Program-made: the position numbers and the translations under genes
Notes under the pieces: generated by a model
Told to the model about the DNA's origin: nothing
Seen by the model: only the letters and a program-made list of their open reading frames with translations
Databases searched by the model: none
Source of the DNA: JAWKXU01 sp964468045
Lineage (GTDB): Bacteria; Pseudomonadota; Alphaproteobacteria; Sphingomonadales; Sphingomonadaceae
Direction: 5' to 3'
Assembly (NCBI GenBank): GCA_964468045.1
Contig: CAYXTO010000002.1
Coordinates: forward strand, 186,001-250,000
DNA: 64,000 nucleotides
Part shown: in pieces, positions 1 to 8,478 of the stretch
Layout of the letters: each line of letters starts with the position of its first letter
Numbering within the stretch: position 1 is the stretch's first letter

Positions 1-60
1 CCGCTGTTTTCGAGGAGATGGACGTTCGGGTTGACGCCGGCCGGCGATTATCGCAGGTAA
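1..60 (+). CDS. possible C-terminal tail of an upstream gene (partial)
   Basis: Frame 1 is open from the window edge to TAA at 58-60 and would end a protein in PLFSRRWTFGLTPAGDYRR. Nothing in 19 residues identifies a family. An alternative frame is also open through this stretch, so this is only a candidate for the end of a gene that begins outside the window. Confidence 0.3.
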   Translation, partial: PLFSRRWTFGLTPAGDYRR

Positions 61-62
61 TG

Positions 63-78
63 CTGACCATTTGGTATG
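63..78. promoter_or_regulatory. putative TetR operator, site A
   Basis: CTGACCATTTGGTATG matches 12 consecutive positions of the inverted repeat TTGACCA-N2-TGGTCAA that recurs at 3715, 5725 and 7779. It lies about 82 bases before the start of the flavin hydroxylase gene at 160. Repressor binding is inferred from the recurrence and from the TetR gene at 5780-6535. Confidence 0.5.
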
Positions 79-159
79 CAAATCTGCACGGGATTTATTT
101 GCCTGTCCAGCGCGCTATGCCAATGTCGGGTCACAATATTCCAGGGAGCAGGATGGCGC

Positions 160-1782
160 ATGGCGAAGGTTGAAGAGGTTCCGGTACTGATCGCGGGCGG
201 CGGCCCGGTGGGCATGACGCTGGCCCTGAATCTGGCCCGTTACGGCATTCGCTCGATGCTGGTGGAGCGTAATCCGGAAACCACGCGTCACCCTAAGATG
301 GACCTCACCAACGGGCGCAGCATGGAGCTGTTCCACCGGCTGGGTATCGACGAGAAGCTGCGCGACGCGGGCGTGCCGCGCGAGAATGCCTTCGATATCC
401 TGTGGATCACCAATATGGTCGGCCACGACCTGCACCGCTTCCATTATCCTTCCGCCGCCGAGAAGACCCGCATCATCCGCGAGGAGAATGACGGCAGTCA
501 CGGCGCCCAGGCGCCGCTGCGGGTCAGCCAGATCCAGATCGAGCCGGTGCTGAAAGCCGCCATCGACGAAAATCCGCTCATCGATGTCCGCTTCAACCAC
601 CGCTTCGAAGGCTTCGTGGAAAACGGGGCGGATGGCGTGATCGCCCAGATCGTGCATTCGGATACGGAAGAAGTCACGGAAGTGCGCTCCCGCTTCCTCG
701 CCGGATGCGATGGCGGCGGCAGCCGCGTTCGCCGCCGCCTCGGCATCGAGCTGGAGGGCGAGGAGAATGTCGCCGGCGCCTATATGGTCCATTTCCGGAC
801 CGACGACCGGGCGCTGCTGCAGCGCTGGGGGCCGATCTATCACCTCCAGAACGGGGGCGGCACCATCATCGCCCAGAACGATCGCGACATCTATACGCTG
901 CAGGCCTGGCTTCTGCCCGGGATGGACCCTGATCAGATGACGCCGGAAGGCGTGCTCGAAGGCTGGGTCGGCACGCATTTCGATTACGAGATCCTGCAGG
1001 CCAATCCCTGGTTCGCGCATTTCGTGGTGGCCGAGAAATACCGCGAGAACAGCACATTGCTGGCGGGCGACAGCGCCCACCAGTTCATCCCGACCGGCGG
1101 TTACGGGATGAATTCCGGCATCGCCGATTCCGCGGCGCTGTCCTGGGTGCTGGCCGCGCGTATCCTGGGATGGGGCGGTGAGAGATTGCTCGACGCCTAT
1201 GATCTCGAACGCAGGCCCACGGCATGGTGGCACCTCGAGGCATCGCGACGCCACATGGGCGTGCGTATCCAGATCAGCCAGATCTATGCCGAAGCCGGCG
1301 ATCTCCTGGGCGACGGCCCTGAGGCGGAGGACCGGCGCGCGGACGTGGCGCGCAAGATCCAGGAGCTCGGCAATGCCGAGAATGAAAGCTGGGGCGTCGA
1401 ATATGGCTACCGCTACGATCAGTCTCCGGTGATCGCGCATGAGCCGAATGCGCCTGAGATCGATCCGCTGACCTATGCGCCCACCACTTGGCCGGGATCG
1501 CGCCTGCCGCATGTGTTCCTGAAGGATGGAACGGCGCTGTTCGACAAGCTGGGCCTGTTCTTCACGCTGGTGGTCGTCGATGATGCCGATACGGCGCCGC
1601 TCGAGCGCGCGGCGAGCGATCTGGGTGTCCCTCTGGACGTGTTGAAGCTCCGTCAGCCCGAGTTGAGTGCCATTTACGAGCGCAATCTGCTGCTGGTCCG
1701 GCCCGACCAGCATGTCGCCTGGCGCGGGGACGAATTGCCTGCGGACCCCAGGGCTCTGCTGGAGCTGGTGGTCGGCCGCTGA
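160..1782 (+). CDS. FAD-dependent aromatic hydroxylase (PheA/TfdB/MhpA type)
   Basis: Class A flavoprotein monooxygenase, expected to hydroxylate a phenolic ring with NAD(P)H and O2. The 540-residue protein shows the dinucleotide-binding GGGPVG at residues 13-18, the DG motif near 184 (CDGGGSRVRRR) and the second FAD contact GDSAHQFIPTGGYGMNSGI at 303-321. The last 100 or so residues match the thioredoxin-like tail of this subfamily (RPDQHVAWRG near 514). I start at ATG 160, seven bases after AGGGAGCAGG; this places the FAD-binding strand at residue 8, whereas an upstream ATG at 76 would add 28 unconvincing residues. A putative TetR operator precedes it at 63-78. A second enzyme of the same class lies convergent at 1834-3627. 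The family is certain; the substrate is not visible. Confidence 0.9.
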   Translation: MAKVEEVPVLIAGGGPVGMTLALNLARYGIRSMLVERNPETTRHPKMDLTNGRSMELFHRLGIDEKLRDAGVPRENAFDILWITNMVGHDLHRFHYPSAAEKTRIIREENDGSHGAQAPLRVSQIQIEPVLKAAIDENPLIDVRFNHRFEGFVENGADGVIAQIVHSDTEEVTEVRSRFLAGCDGGGSRVRRRLGIELEGEENVAGAYMVHFRTDDRALLQRWGPIYHLQNGGGTIIAQNDRDIYTLQAWLLPGMDPDQMTPEGVLEGWVGTHFDYEILQANPWFAHFVVAEKYRENSTLLAGDSAHQFIPTGGYGMNSGIADSAALSWVLAARILGWGGERLLDAYDLERRPTAWWHLEASRRHMGVRIQISQIYAEAGDLLGDGPEAEDRRADVARKIQELGNAENESWGVEYGYRYDQSPVIAHEPNAPEIDPLTYAPTTWPGSRLPHVFLKDGTALFDKLGLFFTLVVVDDADTAPLERAASDLGVPLDVLKLRQPELSAIYERNLLLVRPDQHVAWRGDELPADPRALLELVVGR

Positions 1783-1833
1783 GATTGTGCCCCCGGGTGC
1801 GGACACTCCCGCACCCGAGGTTTTGGCTTGGAT

Positions 1834-3627
1834 TTACGCGGTTTCCCGCGCTTCCACCCGCTTCGCAAGGATCTTGGAAAGCGCGGCGGTCAGCGCTTCG
1901 GCCGGTGATCCGAACGGTTGCGAGGACCGCCATCCGATATGCTGGTCGGGCCGGACCAGCAATGCGCCGCCCGGCTCCAGCCCGCTCACCGTATTCCACC
2001 GGCCGTCTTCGTTGCGCCATTCCCCGCCATCGCCCACGGTGACCAGGCGAACATCGACCTGAGCTGCGCGGGATACCTGGGAAACCGCGGATTCCCAGGC
2101 GTTCGCGGGTCCGTTTACGAAGACCGTGAAGTGATCCAGCCCGGCAAGGTCCAGCGTGGAAACCGTCTCGCTGCCCCGCGTCAGCCAGACATGGGCCATG
2201 CGATGCCCGGGCCGCATGGTCGGCGTATGCAGATCGCCCAGCGCGCCGCGCGGGGGCGCCTCGGTTCCGTCCGGTATGACCGCGCCCTCGGCATAGTGGA
2301 AGCCGATCTCGATATCGTGGGCCTGGAATTCGGCGCGCTGGGTCTGGATCACCTCGTTCACCATCTGGCGGCGCGCCGCGCCCAATGGCGTATCGGAAAA
2401 CAGATTCCGGAAAGCCTCGCGATTGAACTCGACCGGGGCGCCCGGCATCTGCCCGATCGCGGAATCGATGGTCAGGTGGTTCTGGAACGTGAGCATCGCC
2501 CAGTTCACATTATTGGCGGCGACAGGGCGCCGTTCGGCCTCGTAGCTGTCCAGCAGATCCGCGCCCGCCTTGCCCGTCAGGACAGCGGCCAGCTTCCATG
2601 CGAGATTATGGGCGTCCTGAACCGCGGTATTGAGGCCGAGGCCGGTCGTGGGCGGATGGCGATGCGCGGCGTCGCCTGCAAGGAAGATGCGGCCGCGCCG
2701 GTATTCGCAAGCCAGAACGCCCTGCACCTTCCAGTTGTTCATGCGGATGATCCGGGGCTGGAGGTTCGGCAGGCGCAGGAGTTCCTGCAGCCGGGGCACC
2801 ACCGACGCCTCGTCGAACTGGGCCGGATCATCGGGCTGGAAGGCGAAGTGGAACAGCCATTCCTCGCTGTCGCGCCCGAAATTCTCAGGGCCGAGCGCCA
2901 CCATCACGCCGCTGCCCCAGGAGCCGCCCTTCTCGGGGTTGGTGAACCAGCGGATCATGACGGAATCGTCATCGATATAATCGCTGAGGTCCGCCGCGAA
3001 CCAGCAGGTGACCATGTCGAACAGACGATCGATTCCGTCCATTTCGATGCCGAGCGTCGGGCCGACCAGGCGTCCGCCATCGGCCGCGATCATGTATTTG
3101 GCCCGGACCTGATAGGTTTCGCCAGTGCCGCGATTCTCGATGGTCGCAGTGACACCATCGGCATCCTGCTCGAAGCTCTTGAGCTCCTCATGGAAATTGA
3201 TGGTGATGCCGGGATACGTCCTGGCCTGTTCCAGCAGCAGCGGCTCGATATACATCTGCGCGAAATTGGCCGCGCGGGTCGGACTGTCCGCCTCATAGGC
3301 TTCGCGCAGCGAGCAGCCGCCGAATGCATCGATGATCCCGATCCGCTTGCGGTCCAGCTCGCCATCGCCGCCGAGGGTGGTGTACCAGCCCACCCGCGCC
3401 ATGTTCTCGGCCGGGGTGCTGCGGCTGTAGATATGCTCGGCCAGGCCTTCCTCGCGCAGGATTTCCATGGTGCGCTGGTTGAGATAATGCGCTTTCGGGG
3501 CCGGCGAGGTGGCGGGATGCCGTTCCACGACCCAGCTGTCGATCCCCAATCGGCCCAGAAAGATTGCTGAAGATAGTCCGCAGCCGGCGCCGCCTACGAT
3601 CAGAACCGGGGTTTCAATCACTTTCAT
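1834..3627 (-). CDS. FAD-dependent aromatic hydroxylase, second copy of the class
   Basis: Another PheA/TfdB-type flavin monooxygenase of 597 residues. The N-terminal FAD strand reads PVLIVGGAGCGLSS (GGAGCG at 12-17), the DG motif appears as AADGG near 170-180, and GDAAHRHPPTTGLGLNTAVQDAH lies around residue 315. The C-terminus carries the same RPDQHIGW element as its convergent neighbour, but the two proteins differ widely elsewhere, so they are not a recent duplication. The start at 3627 puts the FAD fold at residue 7; the reading frame extends 16 residues upstream to 3675 with nothing family-like. It is divergent from the SDR gene at 3809, and a putative TetR operator lies between them at 3715-3730. 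Probably a second hydroxylation step in the same pathway. Confidence 0.9.
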   Translation of the reverse strand: MKVIETPVLIVGGAGCGLSSAIFLGRLGIDSWVVERHPATSPAPKAHYLNQRTMEILREEGLAEHIYSRSTPAENMARVGWYTTLGGDGELDRKRIGIIDAFGGCSLREAYEADSPTRAANFAQMYIEPLLLEQARTYPGITINFHEELKSFEQDADGVTATIENRGTGETYQVRAKYMIAADGGRLVGPTLGIEMDGIDRLFDMVTCWFAADLSDYIDDDSVMIRWFTNPEKGGSWGSGVMVALGPENFGRDSEEWLFHFAFQPDDPAQFDEASVVPRLQELLRLPNLQPRIIRMNNWKVQGVLACEYRRGRIFLAGDAAHRHPPTTGLGLNTAVQDAHNLAWKLAAVLTGKAGADLLDSYEAERRPVAANNVNWAMLTFQNHLTIDSAIGQMPGAPVEFNREAFRNLFSDTPLGAARRQMVNEVIQTQRAEFQAHDIEIGFHYAEGAVIPDGTEAPPRGALGDLHTPTMRPGHRMAHVWLTRGSETVSTLDLAGLDHFTVFVNGPANAWESAVSQVSRAAQVDVRLVTVGDGGEWRNEDGRWNTVSGLEPGGALLVRPDQHIGWRSSQPFGSPAEALTAALSKILAKRVEARETA

Positions 3628-3714
3628 CGGTATGAAGTCCTCTGCCTGAAGGCGCCGCCCTTGTTTTTGCGGCATGCCAGAATATTCGATTCTTTGCTTG
3701 CACTCTTTGCCAAG

Positions 3715-3730
3715 CTGACCAATCAGTCAA
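3715..3730. promoter_or_regulatory. putative TetR operator, site D
   Basis: CTGACCAATCAGTCAA keeps the left half of TTGACCA-N2-TGGTCAA and five of seven bases of the right half. It sits in the 181-base divergent promoter region between the flavin hydroxylase (3627, minus) and the SDR (3809, plus), so it could control both directions. It is the weakest of the four copies. Confidence 0.42.
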
Positions 3731-3808
3731 ATTTCAAGGAGATGCCGTCAAAAAGGCATTAACGGCTTTGGATTGGCAAGGCAAAAACTACGGAAAAAAG
3801 GGATAGCT

Positions 3809-4564
3809 ATGAAAGGTCTGCAGGGAAAATCCATCATCGTGACCGGTGGCGGCAGCGGGATCGGCGAGGCCGTCGCGCTCCTGCTCGGCGAAGCCGGGTG
3901 CAAAGTCACAGTCGCCGATCTCGATGGCGGGAAGGCGAGGAATGTCGCCGACCAGATCGTCCAGCGCGGCGGCACGGCCAGCGCGGTCGAGGCCGATGTG
4001 TCGGACGAGGCTTCGGTGATCGCGATGGTGGATCACGCCATTTCGCAATTCGGCGGGCTTGACGGAGCATGCAATGCCGCCGGCGTGCCGCAGCGCGGGA
4101 AGCCGTTGCACGAGGTCGATCTGGAAGAATGGGATCGCTGCCACGGGGTCAATCTGCGCGGACTGTTCCTGTGCAACAAATACCAGATCAAGGCGATGCT
4201 GGCGAAGGGCGGCGCGATCGTGAACATTGCCTCCACCGCGGCGATGGTCGGTTTTCCGAACGGTGCGGAATATTGCGCCAGCAAGGCAGGGGTGCTGGGG
4301 CTGACGCGTGGCAGCGCGATCGACTATGCGACCAGGGGCATACGGATCAATGCGGTGATGCCGGGCGGCACGCTGACTCCGATGCTGAAAGGGGCAATGG
4401 CGAATGATCCCGGCCTGGAACCGGCCCTTGCCGCGGTTCATCCGATGAACCGCTTCGCGCAACCCGCGGAAATCGCGGCGGCGGCGAGGTGGCTGCTGTC
4501 CGACGAAGCGAGCTTCACGACCGGCGCGGCCTTCGCCATCGACGGCGGTCATACGGCGATCTGA
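3809..4564 (+). CDS. SDR family oxidoreductase
   Basis: Classical short-chain dehydrogenase/reductase of 251 residues. The coenzyme motif TGGGSGIG lies at 12-19, an acidic residue ends the second strand (VADLD, 35-39, favouring NAD), NAAG is at 89-92, and the catalytic triad is S142, Y155 and K159 (YCASK). The start at 3809 follows AAAAAAGGGATAGCT and begins the Rossmann fold at once; an in-frame extension to 3773 adds 12 basic residues. It is divergent from the flavin hydroxylase with a shared putative operator. A dehydrogenation of a hydroxylated catabolic intermediate is likely, but SDR substrates cannot be read from sequence. Confidence 0.88.
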   Translation: MKGLQGKSIIVTGGGSGIGEAVALLLGEAGCKVTVADLDGGKARNVADQIVQRGGTASAVEADVSDEASVIAMVDHAISQFGGLDGACNAAGVPQRGKPLHEVDLEEWDRCHGVNLRGLFLCNKYQIKAMLAKGGAIVNIASTAAMVGFPNGAEYCASKAGVLGLTRGSAIDYATRGIRINAVMPGGTLTPMLKGAMANDPGLEPALAAVHPMNRFAQPAEIAAAARWLLSDEASFTTGAAFAIDGGHTAI

Positions 4565-4567
4565 CAG

Positions 4568-4602
4568 GGCAGGCGGGCGGGGCTTTTGCGGCCTCGCCTG
4601 CC
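4568..4602. terminator. hairpin between convergent genes
   Basis: GGCAGGCG at 4568-4575 pairs with CGCCTGCC at 4595-4602 around a GC-rich 19-base loop containing TTTT. It lies exactly between the convergent SDR and NTF2-like genes. There is no clear T run, so its strength as an intrinsic terminator is uncertain. Confidence 0.45.
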
Positions 4603-4614
4603 TGAAAGCTGCTA

Positions 4615-5037
4615 TCAGCGGTTGAAGACGGGCTGGATCAGCCGCTCCGCTATCTTCCATTCATCGCCATTGCGCACGAGGATATCTTCTATATCCGCCA
4701 CTGAGGCGACGTCGGGGGTGAGCGTTTCGCTTTCGGTGCGATAGAGCGTGAGCAAGGCGCGAACCCTGACGCGGCCATCGCCGAGCGAATCCACTAGCAC
4801 ATTCGACAGGATATGCCGCGATGTCACCTGGCGCTGCGCCTCGCGCGCGGACATGGCTTGCGCGATCTGCTCCCCCGAAAGCGTGCCGGGCTTCGGTGCC
4901 CCTGCTCCAAAAGTAAGGGCTCCATCCGCTGCGAAGTAAGCGGTCGCTTCGGAAGCGCGGCCGTTATCGATCAGCCAGAAAGTCCGGTACAGCGGCTGGG
5001 TGACGGCGATGTGATCCGAGGGAGAAAGCGTGGTCAT
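4615..5037 (-). CDS. NTF2/SnoaL-like fold protein
   Basis: A 140-residue protein of the nuclear transport factor 2-like superfamily, which contains small catalytic cones (isomerases, cyclases, dehydratases) and non-catalytic partners. Seen here are the helical start (LYRTFWLIDNGRASEATAYF), the acidic turn before a strand (ADGALTFG), and the curved-sheet end (DIEDILVRNGDEWKIAERL). It starts 10 bases after the VOC dioxygenase stop and shares its operon on the minus strand. The gene order suggests it acts on or stabilises the dioxygenase product or substrate. The catalytic role is not determinable. Confidence 0.8.
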   Translation of the reverse strand: MTTLSPSDHIAVTQPLYRTFWLIDNGRASEATAYFAADGALTFGAGAPKPGTLSGEQIAQAMSAREAQRQVTSRHILSNVLVDSLGDGRVRVRALLTLYRTESETLTPDVASVADIEDILVRNGDEWKIAERLIQPVFNR

Positions 5038-5047
5038 TGCCGATCCC

Positions 5048-5650
5048 TCAGCGCAGCTTGACATCTGCGAGGCCACGCTTGCCGATATCCGGCCGGCGCT
5101 TGAGATCTTCCTCGGGCTCTCCGGCTTCGAACCGGCGGAGCAGTTCATCCGGATCGAACTCGACCCCGATAGGATTTTCCGCGAAGGCTTCCGAATAGAA
5201 GAAGGCGGTCGCGTCCTCGATCCTGTCGTAATTGTCGATCTGCAGCTCGATCTGGTTTCCGTCCGGATCGGCATAGTACATCGAAGTGGTCGGCCCGTGG
5301 TTGATCGGGAAGACCGGCTTGATGCCCTGATCGCGCAGTCGCCGGTAATTGGCGAGCAGGTCGCCGAGGCTGGCATAGGTGAAGGCGGCGTGGTGGAAAC
5401 CGACCACGCCATCTTTCTGCGCTTCGAGATCAGGCATGTTGATGATGGCGACCCGGTGATGCTCGTCATCGTAGGAAAGAAAGCAGAGGATCTCGTTGCG
5501 GAAAGCAGGCGTGGCGCCCAGCACCGTCTGATACCAGTTCACCATCTCGTCGTAATTCGAGGTGCGCAGCACGATATGCGCGAGCTTGGCGGGAGACACC
5601 GCCTTGTCGCCCTGGGGGCGTTCGATTGCGTCAGCCTGGGTTTGCGTCAT
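5048..5650 (-). CDS. VOC family extradiol-type dioxygenase
   Basis: A vicinal-oxygen-chelate protein of 200 residues, similar to catechol 2,3-dioxygenase and biphenyl-2,3-diol dioxygenase single-module forms. Candidate iron ligands are H25 (AHIVLRT), H86 or H87 (GFHHAAF) and E135 (GNQIELQ), the usual 2-His-1-carboxylate set; the pattern SMYYADPDGNQIELQ is the typical C-terminal signature. The start at 5650 has a strong upstream GGAGAGGAAG. It heads a two-gene operon with the NTF2-like gene, and a putative TetR operator lies about 75 bases upstream at 5725. Ring cleavage of a catechol is the best guess; glyoxalase-like or epimerase roles remain possible. Confidence 0.82.
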   Translation of the reverse strand: MTQTQADAIERPQGDKAVSPAKLAHIVLRTSNYDEMVNWYQTVLGATPAFRNEILCFLSYDDEHHRVAIINMPDLEAQKDGVVGFHHAAFTYASLGDLLANYRRLRDQGIKPVFPINHGPTTSMYYADPDGNQIELQIDNYDRIEDATAFFYSEAFAENPIGVEFDPDELLRRFEAGEPEEDLKRRPDIGKRGLADVKLR

Positions 5651-5724
5651 TTCTTCCTCTCCGCAATTTCCTGTTATCCATCCGGGTGCGGCATACATGC
5701 CGCCACCACGAAATGATAAGATAT

Positions 5725-5740
5725 TTGATCATTTGGTTCA
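5725..5740. promoter_or_regulatory. putative TetR operator, site B
   Basis: TTGATCATTTGGTTCA is close to TTGACCA-N2-TGGTCAA, with one mismatch in the left half and a displaced TTCAA end. It lies 75 bases upstream of the VOC dioxygenase start (5650, minus) and just downstream of the TetR gene. Confidence 0.5.
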
Positions 5741-5779
5741 ACTAGCTTCCTGGCGCGGCGTACGCCAGAGCTTCGTTGC

Positions 5780-6535
5780 TCATGGCGCGTCGATAAAGAC
5801 CAGCTCATACAGAAAAGCGATGTTGCGCAGGATTTCCGTTTCGGAGAACACGTCGCGGCCCGTCAGCGCCTTGTATTCCGTCGATACGGTGAACGGCGTT
5901 CCGCCCGCGCCGATGATCATGTAGTAAAGCCGCGCCGGATCGCACTGGCGCACGACGCCTTCCTGCTGGCCGAGCCGGATCAGCGTGCTGACCTTTTCGA
6001 AATGCTTGCGCAGATAATTGTCCACCACCCAGTCCAGCCGCGTGGTGCCCTGATTGCTCTCCATCGTCAGGATGCGATGAATCTGCGGCTGCTTCGACGA
6101 CATGCGGATGAACTGTTCGATGAAGGTGCGCAGCGCGGCCGCGGCCGTCTCGGAGGCGGCCTTTGCAAGGTGCTCATCCATCTCCTCGACATAGGCGTTC
6201 AACGCCGCGCCCATGGTCGCGATCCAGAGCTGGTCCTTGGACTGGAAGTGATACAGCACCAGCGTGTGGGTCACATTGGCCCGGTCCGCCACGGCCCGGG
6301 TCGAAGTCCCCTCGAAGCCGAATGCACCGAAACATTCGAGCGCGGCATCCAGGATCCGCTTGCGAACATCGCGGCTGCGCTTGGTCGTTCGCCGCGTGCG
6401 GCTGGCGTCCGCCCGCTTATCCTGGGTGATGGGATGCGCTTCCCTCTCACCCAGCCGCACTGCGGTGCGGCCGCTGCGGCGGCGTTCGGCAGTGCGCCCC
6501 TTGCGTTCATTTGCCGGTTGGCCCGCTGTCACCAT
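5780..6535 (-). CDS. TetR/AcrR family transcriptional regulator
   Basis: TetR-type repressor with the helix-turn-helix in its N-terminal part (RKRILDAALECFGAFGFEG, then TSTRAVADRANVTHTLVLYHF, then SKDQLW) and a helical ligand-binding domain ending in LRNIAFLYELVFIDAP. I place the start at ATG 6535, giving a 251-residue protein with about 50 basic residues before the HTH; an in-frame ATG at 6607 is equally possible and neither has a decisive ribosome-binding site. It follows the FAH-fold gene on the same strand, so one operator at 7779 could make it self-regulating. Four matching inverted repeats at 63, 3715, 5725 and 7779 are its likely targets. Confidence 0.88.
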   Translation of the reverse strand: MVTAGQPANERKGRTAERRRSGRTAVRLGEREAHPITQDKRADASRTRRTTKRSRDVRKRILDAALECFGAFGFEGTSTRAVADRANVTHTLVLYHFQSKDQLWIATMGAALNAYVEEMDEHLAKAASETAAAALRTFIEQFIRMSSKQPQIHRILTMESNQGTTRLDWVVDNYLRKHFEKVSTLIRLGQQEGVVRQCDPARLYYMIIGAGGTPFTVSTEYKALTGRDVFSETEILRNIAFLYELVFIDAP

Positions 6536-6661
6536 GGAAGGGAAACCTGCCTCGCTGCGGTTATCTCTTTCGGCTGCATTGCTTTTCCTTCCCCCTTCAC
6601 CCGGCATGCCTGCATATACCAGTGCAGTGGGCTTGGTAAGTCCGCAAGGGCCGCCGATCCG

Positions 6662-7510
6662 TCATGCGACCTTGTTTTCAATCGCTCCGATCAGGTCGAT
6701 CTCGCAACGGACCACATCTCCGGGCTGGAGGAACTTCGGCGGCTGCATGGCGACGCCCACCCCTTCCGGTGTCCCCGTTGAAAGGATATCGCCGGTTTCC
6801 AGGGTGAATGCGGTTGACAGATATTCGATCTGGGCCGCGATTCCGTGGATAAAATCCCGGGTGTTGCTGTCCTGACGTTTTTCTCCATTGACGAAGCAGC
6901 GAAGGCCCAGCGTTTCCGGATCGGGAATCTCGTCCGCGGTCACGATCCACGGTCCGATCGGACCGTGGGTGTCGAAGGATTTGCCCATGGTCATGGTGGG
7001 CGAATGAAATTGCCAGTCGCGGGCAGAGACGTCGTTCACGATCAAGTAGCCGAACACATGGTCGAATGCCGTGTCGCGCGACACGGACTTCGCCGGCTTT
7101 CCGATCACCAGCCCCAGTTCCACCTCGTAATCGAGCTTTTCCGTGACGCCCGGTTCGATCGGATCGAACGGACCCGAAACACAGCTGGTCTGCTTGTTGA
7201 ACCAGAGCTGGTTGTCCGGAACGGTGATCCCGAGCTGGCGCGCTTCGTCGGCGTGCCGCTGATAATTCATGCCGATTGCCAGGAATTTGCGCGGGCGGAG
7301 CGGCGCAAGCAGGCGGACGGATGACAGCGGTGTGCCCTCGCCGGCCTGGGCGAGGCGTTCGGCAATCTGCCGTAGGACGCCTTCGCCTGATTCGATCAGC
7401 TCGATCATGTCGTTCGTTTCGACACCAAGGTCGCGAAGAGCCAGAACGCGCTCTCCATCCACCACGCCCAATTGAGGACCATTCGTCGCGTCGAAACGTG
7501 CGAGCTTCAT
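6662..7510 (-). CDS. fumarylacetoacetate hydrolase family protein
   Basis: FAH-superfamily enzyme of 282 residues; members hydrolyse C-C bonds in diketo acids or hydrate/decarboxylate ring-cleavage products using a bound Mg2+. The metal-site element DYEVELGLVIGK at 127-138 (E129, E131) and NDVSARDWQ at 159-167 (D160) are present, with the C-terminal STGTPEGVG loop. The start at 7510 follows AGGAGATTGCAG. The frame continues open to 7786 but that extension lacks family similarity. It is the likely hydrolytic step after extradiol ring cleavage, and TetR lies downstream on the same strand. The exact substrate is unknown. Confidence 0.88.
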   Translation of the reverse strand: MKLARFDATNGPQLGVVDGERVLALRDLGVETNDMIELIESGEGVLRQIAERLAQAGEGTPLSSVRLLAPLRPRKFLAIGMNYQRHADEARQLGITVPDNQLWFNKQTSCVSGPFDPIEPGVTEKLDYEVELGLVIGKPAKSVSRDTAFDHVFGYLIVNDVSARDWQFHSPTMTMGKSFDTHGPIGPWIVTADEIPDPETLGLRCFVNGEKRQDSNTRDFIHGIAAQIEYLSTAFTLETGDILSTGTPEGVGVAMQPPKFLQPGDVVRCEIDLIGAIENKVA

Positions 7511-8008
7511 TCTGCAATCTCCTGTTCGGGAATCCTCGGGGCCGTTCTCGGCCGCTGGTTGTAGGGATATGAATTCCGAGCGCCAATGGAAGCGCGATTC
7601 ATCTGAACGGTCAATCCCCTGCTTCCCTGCCGATTCCACGGCGGGTGCTTCGCTGGTTGTCTCGACCAGGTGGGGAGAGGCTGCTTTCTCGCGTCTTTTC
7701 GGGCAAGGGAGGCATTGTCCGCCGGAACTCGGAAAAACGGCCGGGCGGCAATGCCGCCCTGCCTGAATCAAATTATACTTGACCAAATGGTCGCAGTATT
7801 ATTTCCTGAGAAGGGAGAGCGGCGTGGTTTGCCGGGTTCGCCGCGAAGCTGATTCGCCCGCCTTGGATGGGCAATCTGCGGTTCATCGGCGCCCAGCGAT
7901 ACCGTCAATCGCGCGGTAGATGGCCCTGGTGCCGGAATTATAGAATCTGTGGATGCTCACAGGCCTTTTTTGGATAGAGGAGGCTGAGCCAATGAGAGGA
8001 GAGAGAGG
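7511..8008. other. 498-base divergent intergenic region with a TetR-type operator
   Basis: The region separates the FAH-fold gene (minus) from the SnoaL-like gene (plus). It holds the best operator copy at 7779-7794 and no protein-coding frame I would accept. The 3' part contains the purine-rich GAGGAGAGAGAGG before the start at 8009. Confidence 0.6.
7779..7794. promoter_or_regulatory. putative TetR operator, site C
   Basis: TTGACCAAATGGTCGC is the best copy of the repeat: all seven bases of the left half and five of the right. It lies between the divergent FAH-fold/TetR operon and the SnoaL-like/Rieske genes. Confidence 0.55.
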
Positions 8009-8419
8009 ATGACGACCGAAGCAAATGCGCTCGCGGATGCGCTGGGCAAGGCAATCAGGGATCGCGATGTCGACCAGGTCCGCGCGCTTTATGCGGAGGA
8101 TATCGTCGTCTGGCATGGCAGCACCAATGTCGAGCAGTCGAAGGAAGAGAATGTCGGGCTGCTGGCCGCGGTCTTCGCCATCACTTCCGAACTGGGGTAT
8201 CAGGACATCGTGCGTCACGACATCGCGGATGGAGTGGTTCAGCAGCACCGGCTGGCTGGAAAGTTCGACGATGGCAAGCCGGTCCCCGACCTACTGGCCT
8301 GTCTCGTCATCAAGACGGCCAATGGCAAGATCACCCGGATCGACGAATATTTCGACAGCGCCGCTTTCGGCGAGATGGCCGAGCGCCTGCAGGCATTGAA
8401 CGCTGAACCGACGGCATGA
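8009..8419 (+). CDS. SnoaL-like / NTF2-fold protein
   Basis: A 136-residue single-domain NTF2-fold protein, with an N-terminal helix pair (LADALGKAIRDRDVDQVRAL), the conserved YAEDIVVWHG strand entry, and the sheet end GKITRIDEYFDSAAF. It lies 59 bases upstream of the Rieske oxygenase alpha subunit on the same strand. It is too unlike the beta subunits of ring-hydroxylating dioxygenases to be called one, although those share the same fold. A small isomerase/hydratase or binding role is possible. The start follows GAGGAGAGAGAGG. Confidence 0.82.
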   Translation: MTTEANALADALGKAIRDRDVDQVRALYAEDIVVWHGSTNVEQSKEENVGLLAAVFAITSELGYQDIVRHDIADGVVQQHRLAGKFDDGKPVPDLLACLVIKTANGKITRIDEYFDSAAFGEMAERLQALNAEPTA

Positions 8420-8478
8420 TCTCCGGGCCGCCTTGCGGCTGTGGATCGAAAAGTGCCGGCGTGTGAAGGAGAAAGCGA

